The notes under the pieces: model-generated
The model's input: the letters and a program-made list of their open reading frames with translations, nothing else
The model's database searches: none
What the model was told of the DNA's origin: nothing
Shown here: positions 4,884 to 15,700 of the stretch, one piece after another
Position numbering within the stretch: position 1 is the stretch's first letter
Layout of the letters: every line of letters begins with the position of its first letter
Program-made: the position numbers and the translations under genes
Source of the DNA: Paludibacterium sp.
GTDB lineage: Bacteria > Pseudomonadota > Gammaproteobacteria > Burkholderiales > Chromobacteriaceae
Direction: 5' to 3'
Length of the DNA stretch: 48,860 nt
Assembly: GCF_019232825.1 (NCBI RefSeq)
Contig: NZ_JAFAND010000119.1
Location: forward strand, 1-48,860

Positions 4884-7800
4884 ATGGCAGGAAATGATCC
4901 GTTCGACATGGCAGGCCCGGAGACCCATAAAGACCAGGGTGCGGCGCAGCCACCCGCGTCCGACGCCGCATCGGCCGCCGGCCAGCCGCAAGCCGCGCCG
5001 CAGGTGTCGCTGCCCAAAGGCGGCGGCGCCATCCGCGGCCTGGACGAGAAGCTGGCGGTCAACCCGGTCACCGGCGCGGCCACGCTGACGATACCGCTGC
5101 CGCTGAGCCCTTCGCGCGCCGGCTTCCAGCCGACATTGACGCTCGACTACGACTCCGGCGCCGGCAACGGCCCGTTCGGCGTCGGTTGGCAGGTCTCGCT
5201 CGCCAGCATCACCCGGCGCACCGACAAAGGCGTGCCACGCTATCGCGACGACGCCGACGGCCTGCAAACCGACATTTTCATCCTGGCCGGCTGCGAGGAC
5301 CTGGTGCCGACCGGCGAGCCGCAAGCGCGCGATGGCTATCGCGTCGAGCGTTTCCGCCCGCGCATCGAAACCGCCTTCACCCGCATCGAACGCTGGACCC
5401 GCCGCGACAACGGCATCGCCCACTGGCGGACCTTGTCGCGCGACAACGTGCTGAGTCTTTACGGCTATGACGAAGCCGCGCGCATCGCCCATCCGGACGA
5501 CCCGGCGCAGATCTTCAGTTGGTTGATCTGCGCAAGCCTCGATGACCGCGGCAACGCCATCGTCTACGACTACGAGGGCGACGCCGGGACGGCGCAGCGC
5601 TATCCCAAGCGCGTGCGCTACGGCAACCGCCAGCCGTTGGGCCTCGACGCCGAACGGCCGGACTTTCGCGCCGACGATCTCGACTGGTACCGCCGCGCCG
5701 ACACGCAGTCATGGCTGTTCGAACTGGTGTTCGACTACGGCCAAGGCCATTACCAATGGCTCGATCGCGAACAAGGTCTGGCGCGCGCGCAGCTTGCCGC
5801 CACCCAGCCCGCGCCGCGCCGGCGCGACGCCTTTCTGTCCTGCCGCGCCGGTTTTCCGGTCCGCACCGAGCGGCTGTGCCGGCGTGTGCTGATGTTCCAT
5901 CATGTCGCCGAGGAAACCGGCGTTGACGATTATCTGGTGCGCTCGCTGGCGTTCGACTACGAGGAAAAACCCACCGTCTCGCTGCTCACGCGCATCACCC
6001 AGACAAGCCACCGCCATCGCGAACACGATGAGTTCGACAGCGCGCGCTTGGCGCCCTGCGAATTCGGCTGGTCGGCGAGCCCGCTGGAACAAGGCGCTAC
6101 CGCCACGCTCGCCACGCGCACGCTCGACTCGGCCACGCTGCAAAGCCTGCCGGGCATCGACGACAGCCTGTTTCGGCTGGTTGATCTGGATGGCGAGGGC
6201 ATCGCCGGCATTCTCGCCGTGCAGGCGCAGGCCTGGTTCTACAAGCCCAATCTGGGCGATGGCCGTTTTGGCGCCACCGAGCGGGTGCGCACGCAGCCGA
6301 CGCTGTCGGATACCGACGCGCGCCAATGGCTGCTGACCGACGTCGCCGGCGATGGTCAGCTGGACTTGGTGGACCTGTCCCCGGCCGCCGCCGGGTTTCA
6401 GGAGCGTACCGCCGAGCGCGGCTGGGCGGGTTTTCGCGCGTTCCGCAACATGCCGGCGACGGATTTCGCCAGCCCTAACCTGCGCTTTGTCGACCTGACC
6501 GGCGACGGCGTCGCCGACATCCTGATCACCGAGGCGGACACGTTGACGTGGCACGCATCGCTCAAACAGGAAGGGTTCGCCCGCGGCGTGGTGGTATCCG
6601 TCCCGACCGACGAGCAGCATGGCCCGCGCGTGGTTTTCGACGATGGCGAGCAATCGATTTTTCTGGCCGACATGACCGGCGACGGCCTGGCCGATCTGGT
6701 GCGCATCCGCCACCGCGACATCTGCTACTGGCCGAGCCTCGGCTACGGCCGGTTCGGACCGCAGGTGCGCATGCATAACGCGCCGGTGTTCGACATGCCG
6801 GACCAGTTCGACCCGGCGCGGCTCCGGCTCGCCGACACCGACGGCAGCGGCCCGACCGACATCCTCTATCTCGGCCGCGATGCCGTGCGCATCTATCTGA
6901 ACCAAAGCGGCAACGGCTGGAGCGAGGCGCATGCGCTGACGCAATTCCCCGCCATCGACGACGTGGCGACGGTCAGCGCCGCCGATCTGCTCGGCCACGG
7001 CACCACCTGTCTGCTGTGGTCGTCGCCGCTGCCGCGCGCGGCCGGGCGGCAATTGGTCTACGTCGATTTGATGGACGGCCGCAAACCGCATCTGCTGACC
7101 CGCGTGACCAACAACATGGGCGCGCTGAGCCTGCTGCACTATCAGAGTTCGACCGCGTTCTACCTGGCCGATCAGGCCGCCGGCACGCCCTGGCTCACGC
7201 GGTTGCCGATGCCGGTGCACGTCGTCTGCCGCAGCGAGACCCACGATCTGATCAACCGTAACCGCTTCGTCTCGCGCTACAGCTACCACCATGGCTATTA
7301 CGACGGCGTCGAGCGCGAGTTCCGCGGCTTTGCCCGCGTCGACCGCACCGATACCGAGGAGCTCGCCGCGCTGAACGCGCGCGGCGAACTGGACACGACC
7401 GCCAATATCGACGCCGCCTCCTATGTGCCGCCGGTGCTGACGCGCACTTGGTACCACACCGGCGCCTATCTCGGCGGCGAGTCGCTGGTGCATCTGCTCG
7501 CCCACGAATACTGGCCGGTGGACAAAACGCTGCGTTGCGACGAGAGCGAGCTGCCGACGCACGTGACCGGCGAAGAGCTGCGCGAAGCCTGCCGCGCGCT
7601 CAAAGGCAGCGTGCTGCGCCAGGAAGTGTATGCGCAGGACGGCACCGCGGCGGCCGAGCGGCCGTACACGGTCGACGAGGCGGGCTACCGCGTCGAGATG
7701 CTGCAAGCGCGCGGCGAGCACCGCTACGCCGTGTTTTTGCGTACCGAGCGCGAGATGCTGCGGCTCGATTACGAGCGCCGCCTCTACCGCGTGGACGATG

Positions 7801-10800
7801 GCGATGGCACTCCCCGGCGCTGCACGGCGCCGCGCATCACGCAAAAATGCACGCTCAAGCTCGATGCCTTCGGCAATGCGCTGCAAGCCGCGCATATCGA
7901 ATACGGCCGCCGCATCCCCGACCCGTCGCCCTTGCTCGACGCCACCGATCATGCGGCGCAGGCGCGGCTGCATATGACGCTGACCGACAACGCCTTCACC
8001 CACGTCATCGATCAAGCCAACGCCTGGCGCGTGCCGCAACCCGCCGGCGCCAGCGTGTACGAAGTGCACCTGCCGGACCCCGCCGCCGCGCGCGAACGCC
8101 TATACCGTTTTGCCGAGCTCTACCAGTTGGCCCGCGCGGTAAGCGACGGCGAGCACGATCTGCCCTACCCGGATTGGCAGGCCACGCCCGCCGCGCCGAA
8201 GCGCCGCCTGCTGCGGCAAAGCGCCGCCCGCTATCGCCGCAACCGCCTCGACGGCCTGCTGCCGCTGGGCCAGATCGAATCACTGGCGCTGCCTGGCGAG
8301 AGCTATCAATTGGTGTTTGATCAAGCGCTGATCGACCAGGTCTACCGCCGCGACGGCGAAGCGCTATTGCGCATCGACACGCTGACCGACCGCGGCGGCG
8401 ATGGCGGCGGCTACGTCGACCTGTTGAACGATGGCCGTTTCTGGAGCCCTTCCGGCCGTGCGTTCTATGACATCGATCCGGCCGCCGGCAGCGCACAGGA
8501 GCTGCAACAAGCGCTGGCGCACTTTTTCCTGGCACGGCGTTACACCGACCCGTTCGGTCAGGCCAAACGCGTCGACTACGACGGCGCCGATTTGTTGATC
8601 ACGCGCTGCGTCGATGCCATGGGCAATACCATCCGCGCCCGCAACGACTACCGCGTGCTGCAGCCGTGCGAGATGACCGACGTCAACCATAACCGCGCGG
8701 CGGTGGCCTTCGACGTTCGCGGCCTGGTGGCGGCCACGGCGGTGATGGGCAAGGCGGACCAGGCCGAAGGCGACAGTCTGGCGCATGTCGCGGTCGATCT
8801 GCCCGCCGGCGCGCGCGACGCCTTTTTCGCCGATCCGAGCGACGAGGCCGCGCGCGCGCTGCTGGGCTCGGCGACCACGCGCATCGTTTACGACCCGCTT
8901 CGCTTTTATCGCGAACAGCGGCCGTGCTACGCGGCGGTGATCGCGCGCGAAATCCATGTCAGCGATCTCGCGCCGGACACGGCGACACCGGTTCAGGTCG
9001 GCTTTAGCTATTCGGACGGCTTCGGCCGCGAGGCGCAGCGGCAATTGCAGACCGATCCGGCGCCAGAGACGCCGCAACAGCGCCGCTGGCTCACCAGCGG
9101 CTGGGTGATCGTCAACAACAAGGGCAAGCCGGTGCGCGAATACGAGCCGTTCTTCTCGGCATCGCACCAGTTTCGTTTCGCCCATCGCCAAGGCGTCAGC
9201 GCCACGCTGTTCTACGATCCGGTCGGCCGCGTGGTGGCCACGCTCAACCCCGACCATAGCTGGAAGAAGACCACGTTCGACGCCTGGGGGCAGACCGACT
9301 GGGACGGCAACGACACCGCGCTGATCGACGCCCCGCAGGACGATCCGGACGTCGGCGTCTATTTCGCGCGTCTGCCGCCTGACGACTACCTGCCGACCTG
9401 GTACGCGGCGCGCTTGGCCGGCGACGCGGAAGAACGCGCCGCGGCGCGCAAAACCGCGCTGCACGCCGACACGCCGACGATCGCTTTTGCCGACGGCAGC
9501 GGCCGGCTTTTTCTCAGCGTGTCGCACAACCGCACCCGCCCGGGCGACGACGTTTACTACAAGAGCAGGATGACGTTCGACATCGAGGGCAACCGCCGCA
9601 TCGCGCGCGACGCCGAACAACGCATCGTCATGCGCTACGACTACGCGCATGGCGGCGCGCAGATTCACCAGACGAGCATGGAGGCCGGCGCGCGTTGGAG
9701 TCTCAACGATGTGCTGAACAAGCCCATCCGCAGCTGGAACAGCCGCGGGTACCGCTTCCGCACCGAATACGACCTGTTGCGCCGGCCGGTGGCCTCGTAC
9801 GTCGACGGGGGAGACGTTCCGCTGGCGCTGCAATACGAGCGCAGTGTCTACGGCGACAGCCCGGAGGCGGGGCTGAGCGAGGACGAGCGCCTGCGCGACA
9901 ACGTGCGCAACCAGCTGGTGCGGCATCTGGACGGCGCCGGCGTGGTGCATAACCAGCGCTACGATTTCAAAAGCAACCTGCTCGCCAGCACACGCCAATT
10001 CTGCCGCGACTACCACCATGCGCCGGACTGGTCGGCACCGCCGGCCTTGGAAGCGGAAATCTTCGCCCAGGCCAGCCGCTTCGACGCCCTCAACCGCGCT
10101 GTGGCCGTCACCGCGCCCGACGGCAGCGTCTATCTGCCGCGCTTCAACCGCGCCAACCAGCTCGACCACGTCGACGTGCGCCGGCCCGGCCAAGACGGCG
10201 CCGAGCAGACGCTGCCCTTCGTCCGCCACATCGACTACAACCCCAAGGGGCAACGGACAAGCATTGACTACGCCAACGGCGTGACCACGGTATCGCACTA
10301 CGACCCGCTGACCTGGCGGCTCATTCACCTGAAAAGCAGCCGGTCGGCGACACCGGCATCGCCGGCATTCGCAGGCCTGGTGTTCGCCGCGCCGGACGTG
10401 CTGCAGGATCTCCACTACAGCTACGACCCAAGCGGCCACATGCTGCGCATCGCCGACCATGCGCTGAAAACCGTCCACTTCGATCAACAGAAGGTCGAGC
10501 CGGTGGCCGACCTGACCTACGACGCCCTGTACCGGCTGATCGCGGCCAGCGGGCGCGAGCACGCGCTGCAAGCGCACTTCGGCCAAACGCCGGTGGGCGA
10601 CCTGCGCGACTTTCCCCAGACAGGCTTCACCGCGCCCGCCGACTTGCAGGCGTTGCGCCAGTACCTCGAGCACTACGACTACGATCCGGCGGGCAACCTC
10701 ACCCGCGTGCATCATCAGGCGCACGGCGGCAGCTGGACGCGTGATTACGCCTATGAGGAAGCGAGCCAGCTCGACCGGCACAACGTCAGCAACCGTCTCA

Positions 10801-12692
10801 GCCGCACATGGCTCACGCGCGAACAGACGCCTGAGCGCTACGCCTACGACGCGCACGGCAACCTGACCGCCCTGCCGCATTTGTCGCGACTCGAATGGGA
10901 CTTCAAGGACCAGCTGCACACCAGCGCCGGTCAGGTGACGCACGAAGGGGGCGGCGAGCGCACCTGGTATCTGTACGACGCCGCCGGACAGCGCGTGCGC
11001 AAAATTACCGAGCGCGCCAACGGCACGCGCCGACACGAGCGGCGTTACCTCAACGGCTGGGAGGTATGGCGCGCCTTCGGCGCCGATGGCGAACGCATCG
11101 AAACCGAGCGCGGCACGCGCCATGTCTGCGACCAGCAACAGCGTATCGCGCTGATCGACGCGCTGACGGTCGAGGACGGCGCACCGCGCACCGCGCCCAG
11201 CGTTCAACTGCGCTATCAGCTGTCGAACCACCTCGGCTCCGCTTGCATCGAGTGCGACTGGCGCGGCGCGTTGATCAGCTACGAAGAGTATTACCCCTAC
11301 GGCGCCACGGCATTCGAGGCCGGGGCGAGCGCCGCCGAGGTCAAGCGCAAGCGTTACCGCTATTGCGGCAAGGAGCGCGACGAGGAAACCGGTTTTTATT
11401 ATTTCGGCGCGCGCTACTACGCGCCTTGGCTCGGGCGCTGGACCGCCTGCGATCCCGCCGGGTTGCGCGATTCGGCCAATCTCTATCTGTATGCCGGCAA
11501 CGACCCGTTCAATGTGGTCGATCCAAATGGGCGATGGGACATCAGTTGGTCGGATGTGGCCATCGGCGCGGCCATCGCGGTTGCCACCGTGGCGGTGGTG
11601 GTGGTCACCGCCGGCGCCGCGGCGCCGGTCATCGCCGCCGGGCTCGCCGAAGCCGGCGTCAGCGCGGCCACCATCACCACGCTCGGGGAAGCCGCGGCCG
11701 CCACCGGCGTGGTGATGGGCGCGGCCGGCACCGCCGATACCGCCGCCGCGGTGTTTACCGGCGTCGATCCGGCCACCGGACGCACGCTGACCGATCAGGA
11801 GCGCTCGCGCCGCCTGGGCGCGCTGCCCATCGAAGCCGTGGCCACCGTGCTTGGCGCGCGCGGCTTGGATGCCGGCGGCACGCCGCCCGGCTTGGGCGAG
11901 CCCGCGCCCGCGCCGTCGTTCGGGCGCTTGGCCATGCCCGATGGCACCACCATCGACGTGCCATCGCTCAACATACCGGCGCCCGCCCCGGCGGTGGCCG
12001 CCACCCCGTCGCTCGCGGCGCCGCTTCAGGTCGCCGCCGTCGGCACCGGCGTGCTGGCCACGCCGCTATTGATGTCGATGATGGACGGCGGCGGCTCCTC
12101 CAGCGGCGGCAGCGGCGGTTCGTCCGGCCCCAGCGCCGGCGCGTCGGAAACGCCAGCCGCCCCCGACCCGGCGGCGGACGCGAGCGGCACCACCAGTGGC
12201 GACACCAATACCTGCGTCGACCCGGCGGCCGATCCCGCCACGCCGGCCACCCCTGCCACGCCCGCGGCCGAAACCGGCACCTACCGCGATGTCGCCGGCC
12301 ATCACGTGCACCAGTCGGCGTCCTACTCGCCCGGCGGACCGTCGGCCAAGGGCAACCCCAACCACAACGACGCCATCTGCATCGATCTGCAAGGCGCCGA
12401 CCACCAGAACGCCTCGACCGTGCAGCGCACGCTGAACCAAGCCGCCAATGGCCGCTTCAGCGGCACGGCGGAAGTCGGCGGCACGCCGGGCGACCCGAAC
12501 GTCACCATCGAGGTGACCGGCGACGGCTCGCTGGCGCCGACGCCCAATCAGTCGTTCGAAGACGTCAAAGCGTTTTATTCCTTGCGCGCCGCCGACGCCC
12601 CCGGCTACCAGACCGGGGATGACGCGCTCGATCTCGTGTGCCGGTCGGCCGACCAATTGCCAAACGCGCCGGTACGCGTCCCGTCCCGATAG
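4884..12692 (+). CDS. Fused TcB-TcC insecticidal toxin complex protein with C-terminal effector
   Basis: The protein is 2602 aa. Domains in order: SpvB-like (about 43-340); five FG-GAP/VCBS-like calcium-loop repeats (LVDLDGEGIAG, LTDVAGDGQLD, FVDLTGDGVAD, LADMTGDGLAD, LADTDGSGPTD; about 430-670); TcdB middle domains (about 690-1040); RHS/YD repeats (about 1200-2130); and an RHS core ending RYYAPWLGRW-DPAGL (D2190) and DPNG (D2213). TcB and TcC are usually separate. Here they form one chain, which would build the hollow cocoon. Residues 2218-2602 are the variable effector: an Ala/Val-rich hydrophobic stretch, a Gly/Ser/Pro/Ala linker (about 2400-2465) and a compact end with GHH at 2472-2474 and NPNHND at 2491-2496, suggesting an HNH-type nuclease of the Tox-GHH kind. 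Autocleavage at the RHS end is known for TcC. No immunity gene follows; tcA starts 10 bp later. Confidence 0.88.
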   Translation: MAGNDPFDMAGPETHKDQGAAQPPASDAASAAGQPQAAPQVSLPKGGGAIRGLDEKLAVNPVTGAATLTIPLPLSPSRAGFQPTLTLDYDSGAGNGPFGVGWQVSLASITRRTDKGVPRYRDDADGLQTDIFILAGCEDLVPTGEPQARDGYRVERFRPRIETAFTRIERWTRRDNGIAHWRTLSRDNVLSLYGYDEAARIAHPDDPAQIFSWLICASLDDRGNAIVYDYEGDAGTAQRYPKRVRYGNRQPLGLDAERPDFRADDLDWYRRADTQSWLFELVFDYGQGHYQWLDREQGLARAQLAATQPAPRRRDAFLSCRAGFPVRTERLCRRVLMFHHVAEETGVDDYLVRSLAFDYEEKPTVSLLTRITQTSHRHREHDEFDSARLAPCEFGWSASPLEQGATATLATRTLDSATLQSLPGIDDSLFRLVDLDGEGIAGILAVQAQAWFYKPNLGDGRFGATERVRTQPTLSDTDARQWLLTDVAGDGQLDLVDLSPAAAGFQERTAERGWAGFRAFRNMPATDFASPNLRFVDLTGDGVADILITEADTLTWHASLKQEGFARGVVVSVPTDEQHGPRVVFDDGEQSIFLADMTGDGLADLVRIRHRDICYWPSLGYGRFGPQVRMHNAPVFDMPDQFDPARLRLADTDGSGPTDILYLGRDAVRIYLNQSGNGWSEAHALTQFPAIDDVATVSAADLLGHGTTCLLWSSPLPRAAGRQLVYVDLMDGRKPHLLTRVTNNMGALSLLHYQSSTAFYLADQAAGTPWLTRLPMPVHVVCRSETHDLINRNRFVSRYSYHHGYYDGVEREFRGFARVDRTDTEELAALNARGELDTTANIDAASYVPPVLTRTWYHTGAYLGGESLVHLLAHEYWPVDKTLRCDESELPTHVTGEELREACRALKGSVLRQEVYAQDGTAAAERPYTVDEAGYRVEMLQARGEHRYAVFLRTEREMLRLDYERRLYRVDDGDGTPRRCTAPRITQKCTLKLDAFGNALQAAHIEYGRRIPDPSPLLDATDHAAQARLHMTLTDNAFTHVIDQANAWRVPQPAGASVYEVHLPDPAAARERLYRFAELYQLARAVSDGEHDLPYPDWQATPAAPKRRLLRQSAARYRRNRLDGLLPLGQIESLALPGESYQLVFDQALIDQVYRRDGEALLRIDTLTDRGGDGGGYVDLLNDGRFWSPSGRAFYDIDPAAGSAQELQQALAHFFLARRYTDPFGQAKRVDYDGADLLITRCVDAMGNTIRARNDYRVLQPCEMTDVNHNRAAVAFDVRGLVAATAVMGKADQAEGDSLAHVAVDLPAGARDAFFADPSDEAARALLGSATTRIVYDPLRFYREQRPCYAAVIAREIHVSDLAPDTATPVQVGFSYSDGFGREAQRQLQTDPAPETPQQRRWLTSGWVIVNNKGKPVREYEPFFSASHQFRFAHRQGVSATLFYDPVGRVVATLNPDHSWKKTTFDAWGQTDWDGNDTALIDAPQDDPDVGVYFARLPPDDYLPTWYAARLAGDAEERAAARKTALHADTPTIAFADGSGRLFLSVSHNRTRPGDDVYYKSRMTFDIEGNRRIARDAEQRIVMRYDYAHGGAQIHQTSMEAGARWSLNDVLNKPIRSWNSRGYRFRTEYDLLRRPVASYVDGGDVPLALQYERSVYGDSPEAGLSEDERLRDNVRNQLVRHLDGAGVVHNQRYDFKSNLLASTRQFCRDYHHAPDWSAPPALEAEIFAQASRFDALNRAVAVTAPDGSVYLPRFNRANQLDHVDVRRPGQDGAEQTLPFVRHIDYNPKGQRTSIDYANGVTTVSHYDPLTWRLIHLKSSRSATPASPAFAGLVFAAPDVLQDLHYSYDPSGHMLRIADHALKTVHFDQQKVEPVADLTYDALYRLIAASGREHALQAHFGQTPVGDLRDFPQTGFTAPADLQALRQYLEHYDYDPAGNLTRVHHQAHGGSWTRDYAYEEASQLDRHNVSNRLSRTWLTREQTPERYAYDAHGNLTALPHLSRLEWDFKDQLHTSAGQVTHEGGGERTWYLYDAAGQRVRKITERANGTRRHERRYLNGWEVWRAFGADGERIETERGTRHVCDQQQRIALIDALTVEDGAPRTAPSVQLRYQLSNHLGSACIECDWRGALISYEEYYPYGATAFEAGASAAEVKRKRYRYCGKERDEETGFYYFGARYYAPWLGRWTACDPAGLRDSANLYLYAGNDPFNVVDPNGRWDISWSDVAIGAAIAVATVAVVVVTAGAAAPVIAAGLAEAGVSAATITTLGEAAAATGVVMGAAGTADTAAAVFTGVDPATGRTLTDQERSRRLGALPIEAVATVLGARGLDAGGTPPGLGEPAPAPSFGRLAMPDGTTIDVPSLNIPAPAPAVAATPSLAAPLQVAAVGTGVLATPLLMSMMDGGGSSSGGSGGSSGPSAGASETPAAPDPAADASGTTSGDTNTCVDPAADPATPATPATPAAETGTYRDVAGHHVHQSASYSPGGPSAKGNPNHNDAICIDLQGADHQNASTVQRTLNQAANGRFSGTAEVGGTPGDPNVTIEVTGDGSLAPTPNQSFEDVKAFYSLRAADAPGYQTGDDALDLVCRSADQLPNAPVRVPSR

Positions 12693-12702
12693 GAGTCTCG
12701 CC

Positions 12703-15700
12703 ATGCAACAAATCATCGTCATCCGGCTGCATCCGGACAAACCCGTCAGCGGCGCCGCCTTCAGCAGCTACTTGACCGGCTTGACCCTGTCCGCCTACGA
12801 CCTCAACGTCGGCGATCCGCAAGTCGGCCAGCATCTGGGCGACGCCACGTTCGTCGCGCCACCGGTGGCCACGCCGTGGCTCCCCGACCCGACCACCACC
12901 ATCGTCCAGCACTACACGCCGTTGCTGCCGCCGCCTGGGCCGACGCTGGTGCCCGAGGCCGAGGCGACGGCGGTGATCGCCATCTCGCTGCCGGCCGGCT
13001 ACAAGGAATACGTCACATCGGATCTGCGGCTGGTCATCAGCCGTAGCGGCACGCCGATTGTCAGCAGACTGGTGTATTACGACGTGCAGACGCTGACCGT
13101 CGGCGCGCTGCCGGCGCCGAATACGTACCCGGCCTTGGGCGCCAGCGACGTGGCGCTGTATCTGACCCTGCCGCGCCCGCTGACGCCCGGACTCGCCCAG
13201 ATCGATCTGAGCCAGGGGCAAATCCCGGATTTCGCCACGCTCAAAAGCGCGGTGGAAACGGTGCTGGCGGCGGACGAGGGGCCGGTGCCGGCGATCACCG
13301 CGCTGTCGGCGGCGCAGGCCACGCATATCGCCAACGAAATCGTCTGGGGACCGCAAGATCCGCTGCCGGCGCCGCCGGCGAGCAGCACCACCGGTTACGA
13401 CGACGTGGGCGCGCTCTACACCAACCCGCCCAACGACGGCACCATCAGCAACCAACTGGAGCAAAACCGGCAGCAATTCGAAGGCAACCTGAACAGCTAC
13501 TACGCCACGCACAATGCCAACGTCCAGCGCCTGGCCAATTACGTGTACGCGTTGAGCACCGCGATGGCCTGCGAGGCGATGAGCACCGCCGCCACTCAGG
13601 CGCTATTGACCTTCCCGGTGAATCCCGGTGTGTCGAGTCCGGAAACCACCATCGCCGAGGCCGATGTGCTCTTGCTGCAAAGCGGCGGCGGCGCGCTGTC
13701 GCCGGCCTTCACGGTGCCGGCGGAATACTTCTATGCGCTGGGGGTGCTGCTGCCGCTGCAAATGACGGCGGTGCAACGGTTCCAGCTCGCCTGCCGCGAT
13801 ACCCCGCAGCGCACGCTGCCGACACTGGCCTCGGCGGTGGACAACGGCCTGATCAGCGCCACGCTGACGGTCAACCCGGCCCAGGCGGCGCGGCGCATGG
13901 CGGCGTTGGCGCCGGGCGCGCAGTACGACAGCACCGCGCCGCATTGCGCGCTCGACGCCACGCTGACGCCGCTCGTCCATGATTGGCTCGCCTACCCCGC
14001 CGCCGCGGCCTGGCGGAGCTATCAACCGGGCGATGACGACTCCGGCTTTTGGACGCCGGAAATCGCCGCGCAACCGGCAGGCTATTTGGCGCTCGACCTG
14101 GCGGCGCTGACCAACGATTTCGCGCCGCTGACGGCGGCCATCCTCGCCATTCCGGTCGCGAGCGTGGCACAACTGGCGGCGCTGACCGTGGCCAATTGGA
14201 ACCATCTGTTCGGCAATCCCCCCAACACCGCCCTGTTGCCGCCCTTCACCGCCCCGGGCACGCCGCAGGCGCGGGTGGCGGCATTCATCCGCCACGTGCA
14301 GAAATTCTTCGCCATGGGTTTCGGCCTGTCGGCGCCGCCGACCGCGGCGGCGGACGCCGCGCCCACGCTCGACTTGCCCACCGAGGATATGATCGCCGAG
14401 TGGGTCGCGGCCTATCAGACACTGGTCGGCGGCACGTTCACCTTTGGCGCCGGCCCGCTTGTGGACAGCGACGTCGCCGCCGCCGCGCAAAACGTCTGGC
14501 CCAGCGACACCCCGGCACAGCAGTGGCTCGCCCAGCGCATGACGGTGCTCAATGCCTTGTGTCAACTGGCCGGCGTCACCTCGCACGTGATGCCGCCGGC
14601 GCCGAGCCTGACGTTTTCCGTCGCCGAGGCGCTGTATGCGCGCGGCTTCACCAGTGCCGCCGACATCGCCGCGTTGAGCCAGGACAGTTTTAGCGATGCC
14701 TTGCGCGGCACGGTGGCCTTCGACAGCGCTGCCGCCATCTGGAACGCGGCCGGCGGTGTCAATCCGGCGACGCCACCCGCGCCAGGCCCGTTCACGCCGA
14801 TCAACCCCGGCGGGCTGGAAGACTGCGTGCCGCCCTGCTATCTCTCCCCCACCGGCACCGTGCAATACTTGCACGACTTGCTTGCGCTGTCGGAGAACGC
14901 CAGCTGCGACGCGCCCGACGCCCCGACGGACAGCGGCCGCTTCACGCTCGGCCAGATGCTGGCCGGGCGGCGCGCCGACCCGGCGCTCTTGGAGGTGACC
15001 GCCGCCAACGCGCTCTCGCCGCTGCCGCAGATCGATATCGTCAACGAACAATTGGAAAACCTGGTGGCGACATCCGCCGCCGGCGGCGTGTACGACAGCG
15101 CGCAACACGCGCTGTTCGGCCACAAATTGTGCTCGCCCGACGACTGCCTCGAGGTGATCGAGGATACCGACCAATGCCACCACCCGGCCCAGCTATTCAC
15201 CGCGATGCCGCAATACAGCTCGCCGGCCACGCCGCCGGCCAACGGTGCGGCTTACGCCGCGCTCGGCAGTGATTTTTCCGCACCGTCGCTGCCCTATTCC
15301 CAACCGCTCGACGTCAACCGCCAATACCTGGAAACCGTATCCAGCTGCCGCTTCGCGGTGATGCGCGCCTTCCGCCAGGAAATCACCGAGTTCGCGCTCG
15401 ACCAGACGGTGGCGGCGCCGGCCTTTCCCGGCCATCTGTGGCGCTACCCGGTCAAAATCGACATCGGTATCGAATATCTCGGCATCAGTGCAGAAGAGTA
15501 CGCGCAGCTGTTCACCCAGAACATCGCGCTCACACCCACGCCAGGGCAGCTGACGCTCTATACGCTATACGGCTTCGTCGCCGAAACGCAGCCCGACGGC
15601 AGCAACTGGATCGACGTGGTATTGCGCTTGCCCGAGTTTCTGCGCCGCACGGGCCTCAGCTATTGCGAACTGGTGGCATTGCAAGACGCCAGCTGCGTGC

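Noticed and set aside
5709-11231. Long minus-strand open frames (786 and 955 codons) opposite the TcB-TcC gene
   Set aside because: They are shadows of GC-rich coding sequence on the other strand. Their products are Arg/Ala/Val/Gln-rich with no domain, and they cross real Tc domains.
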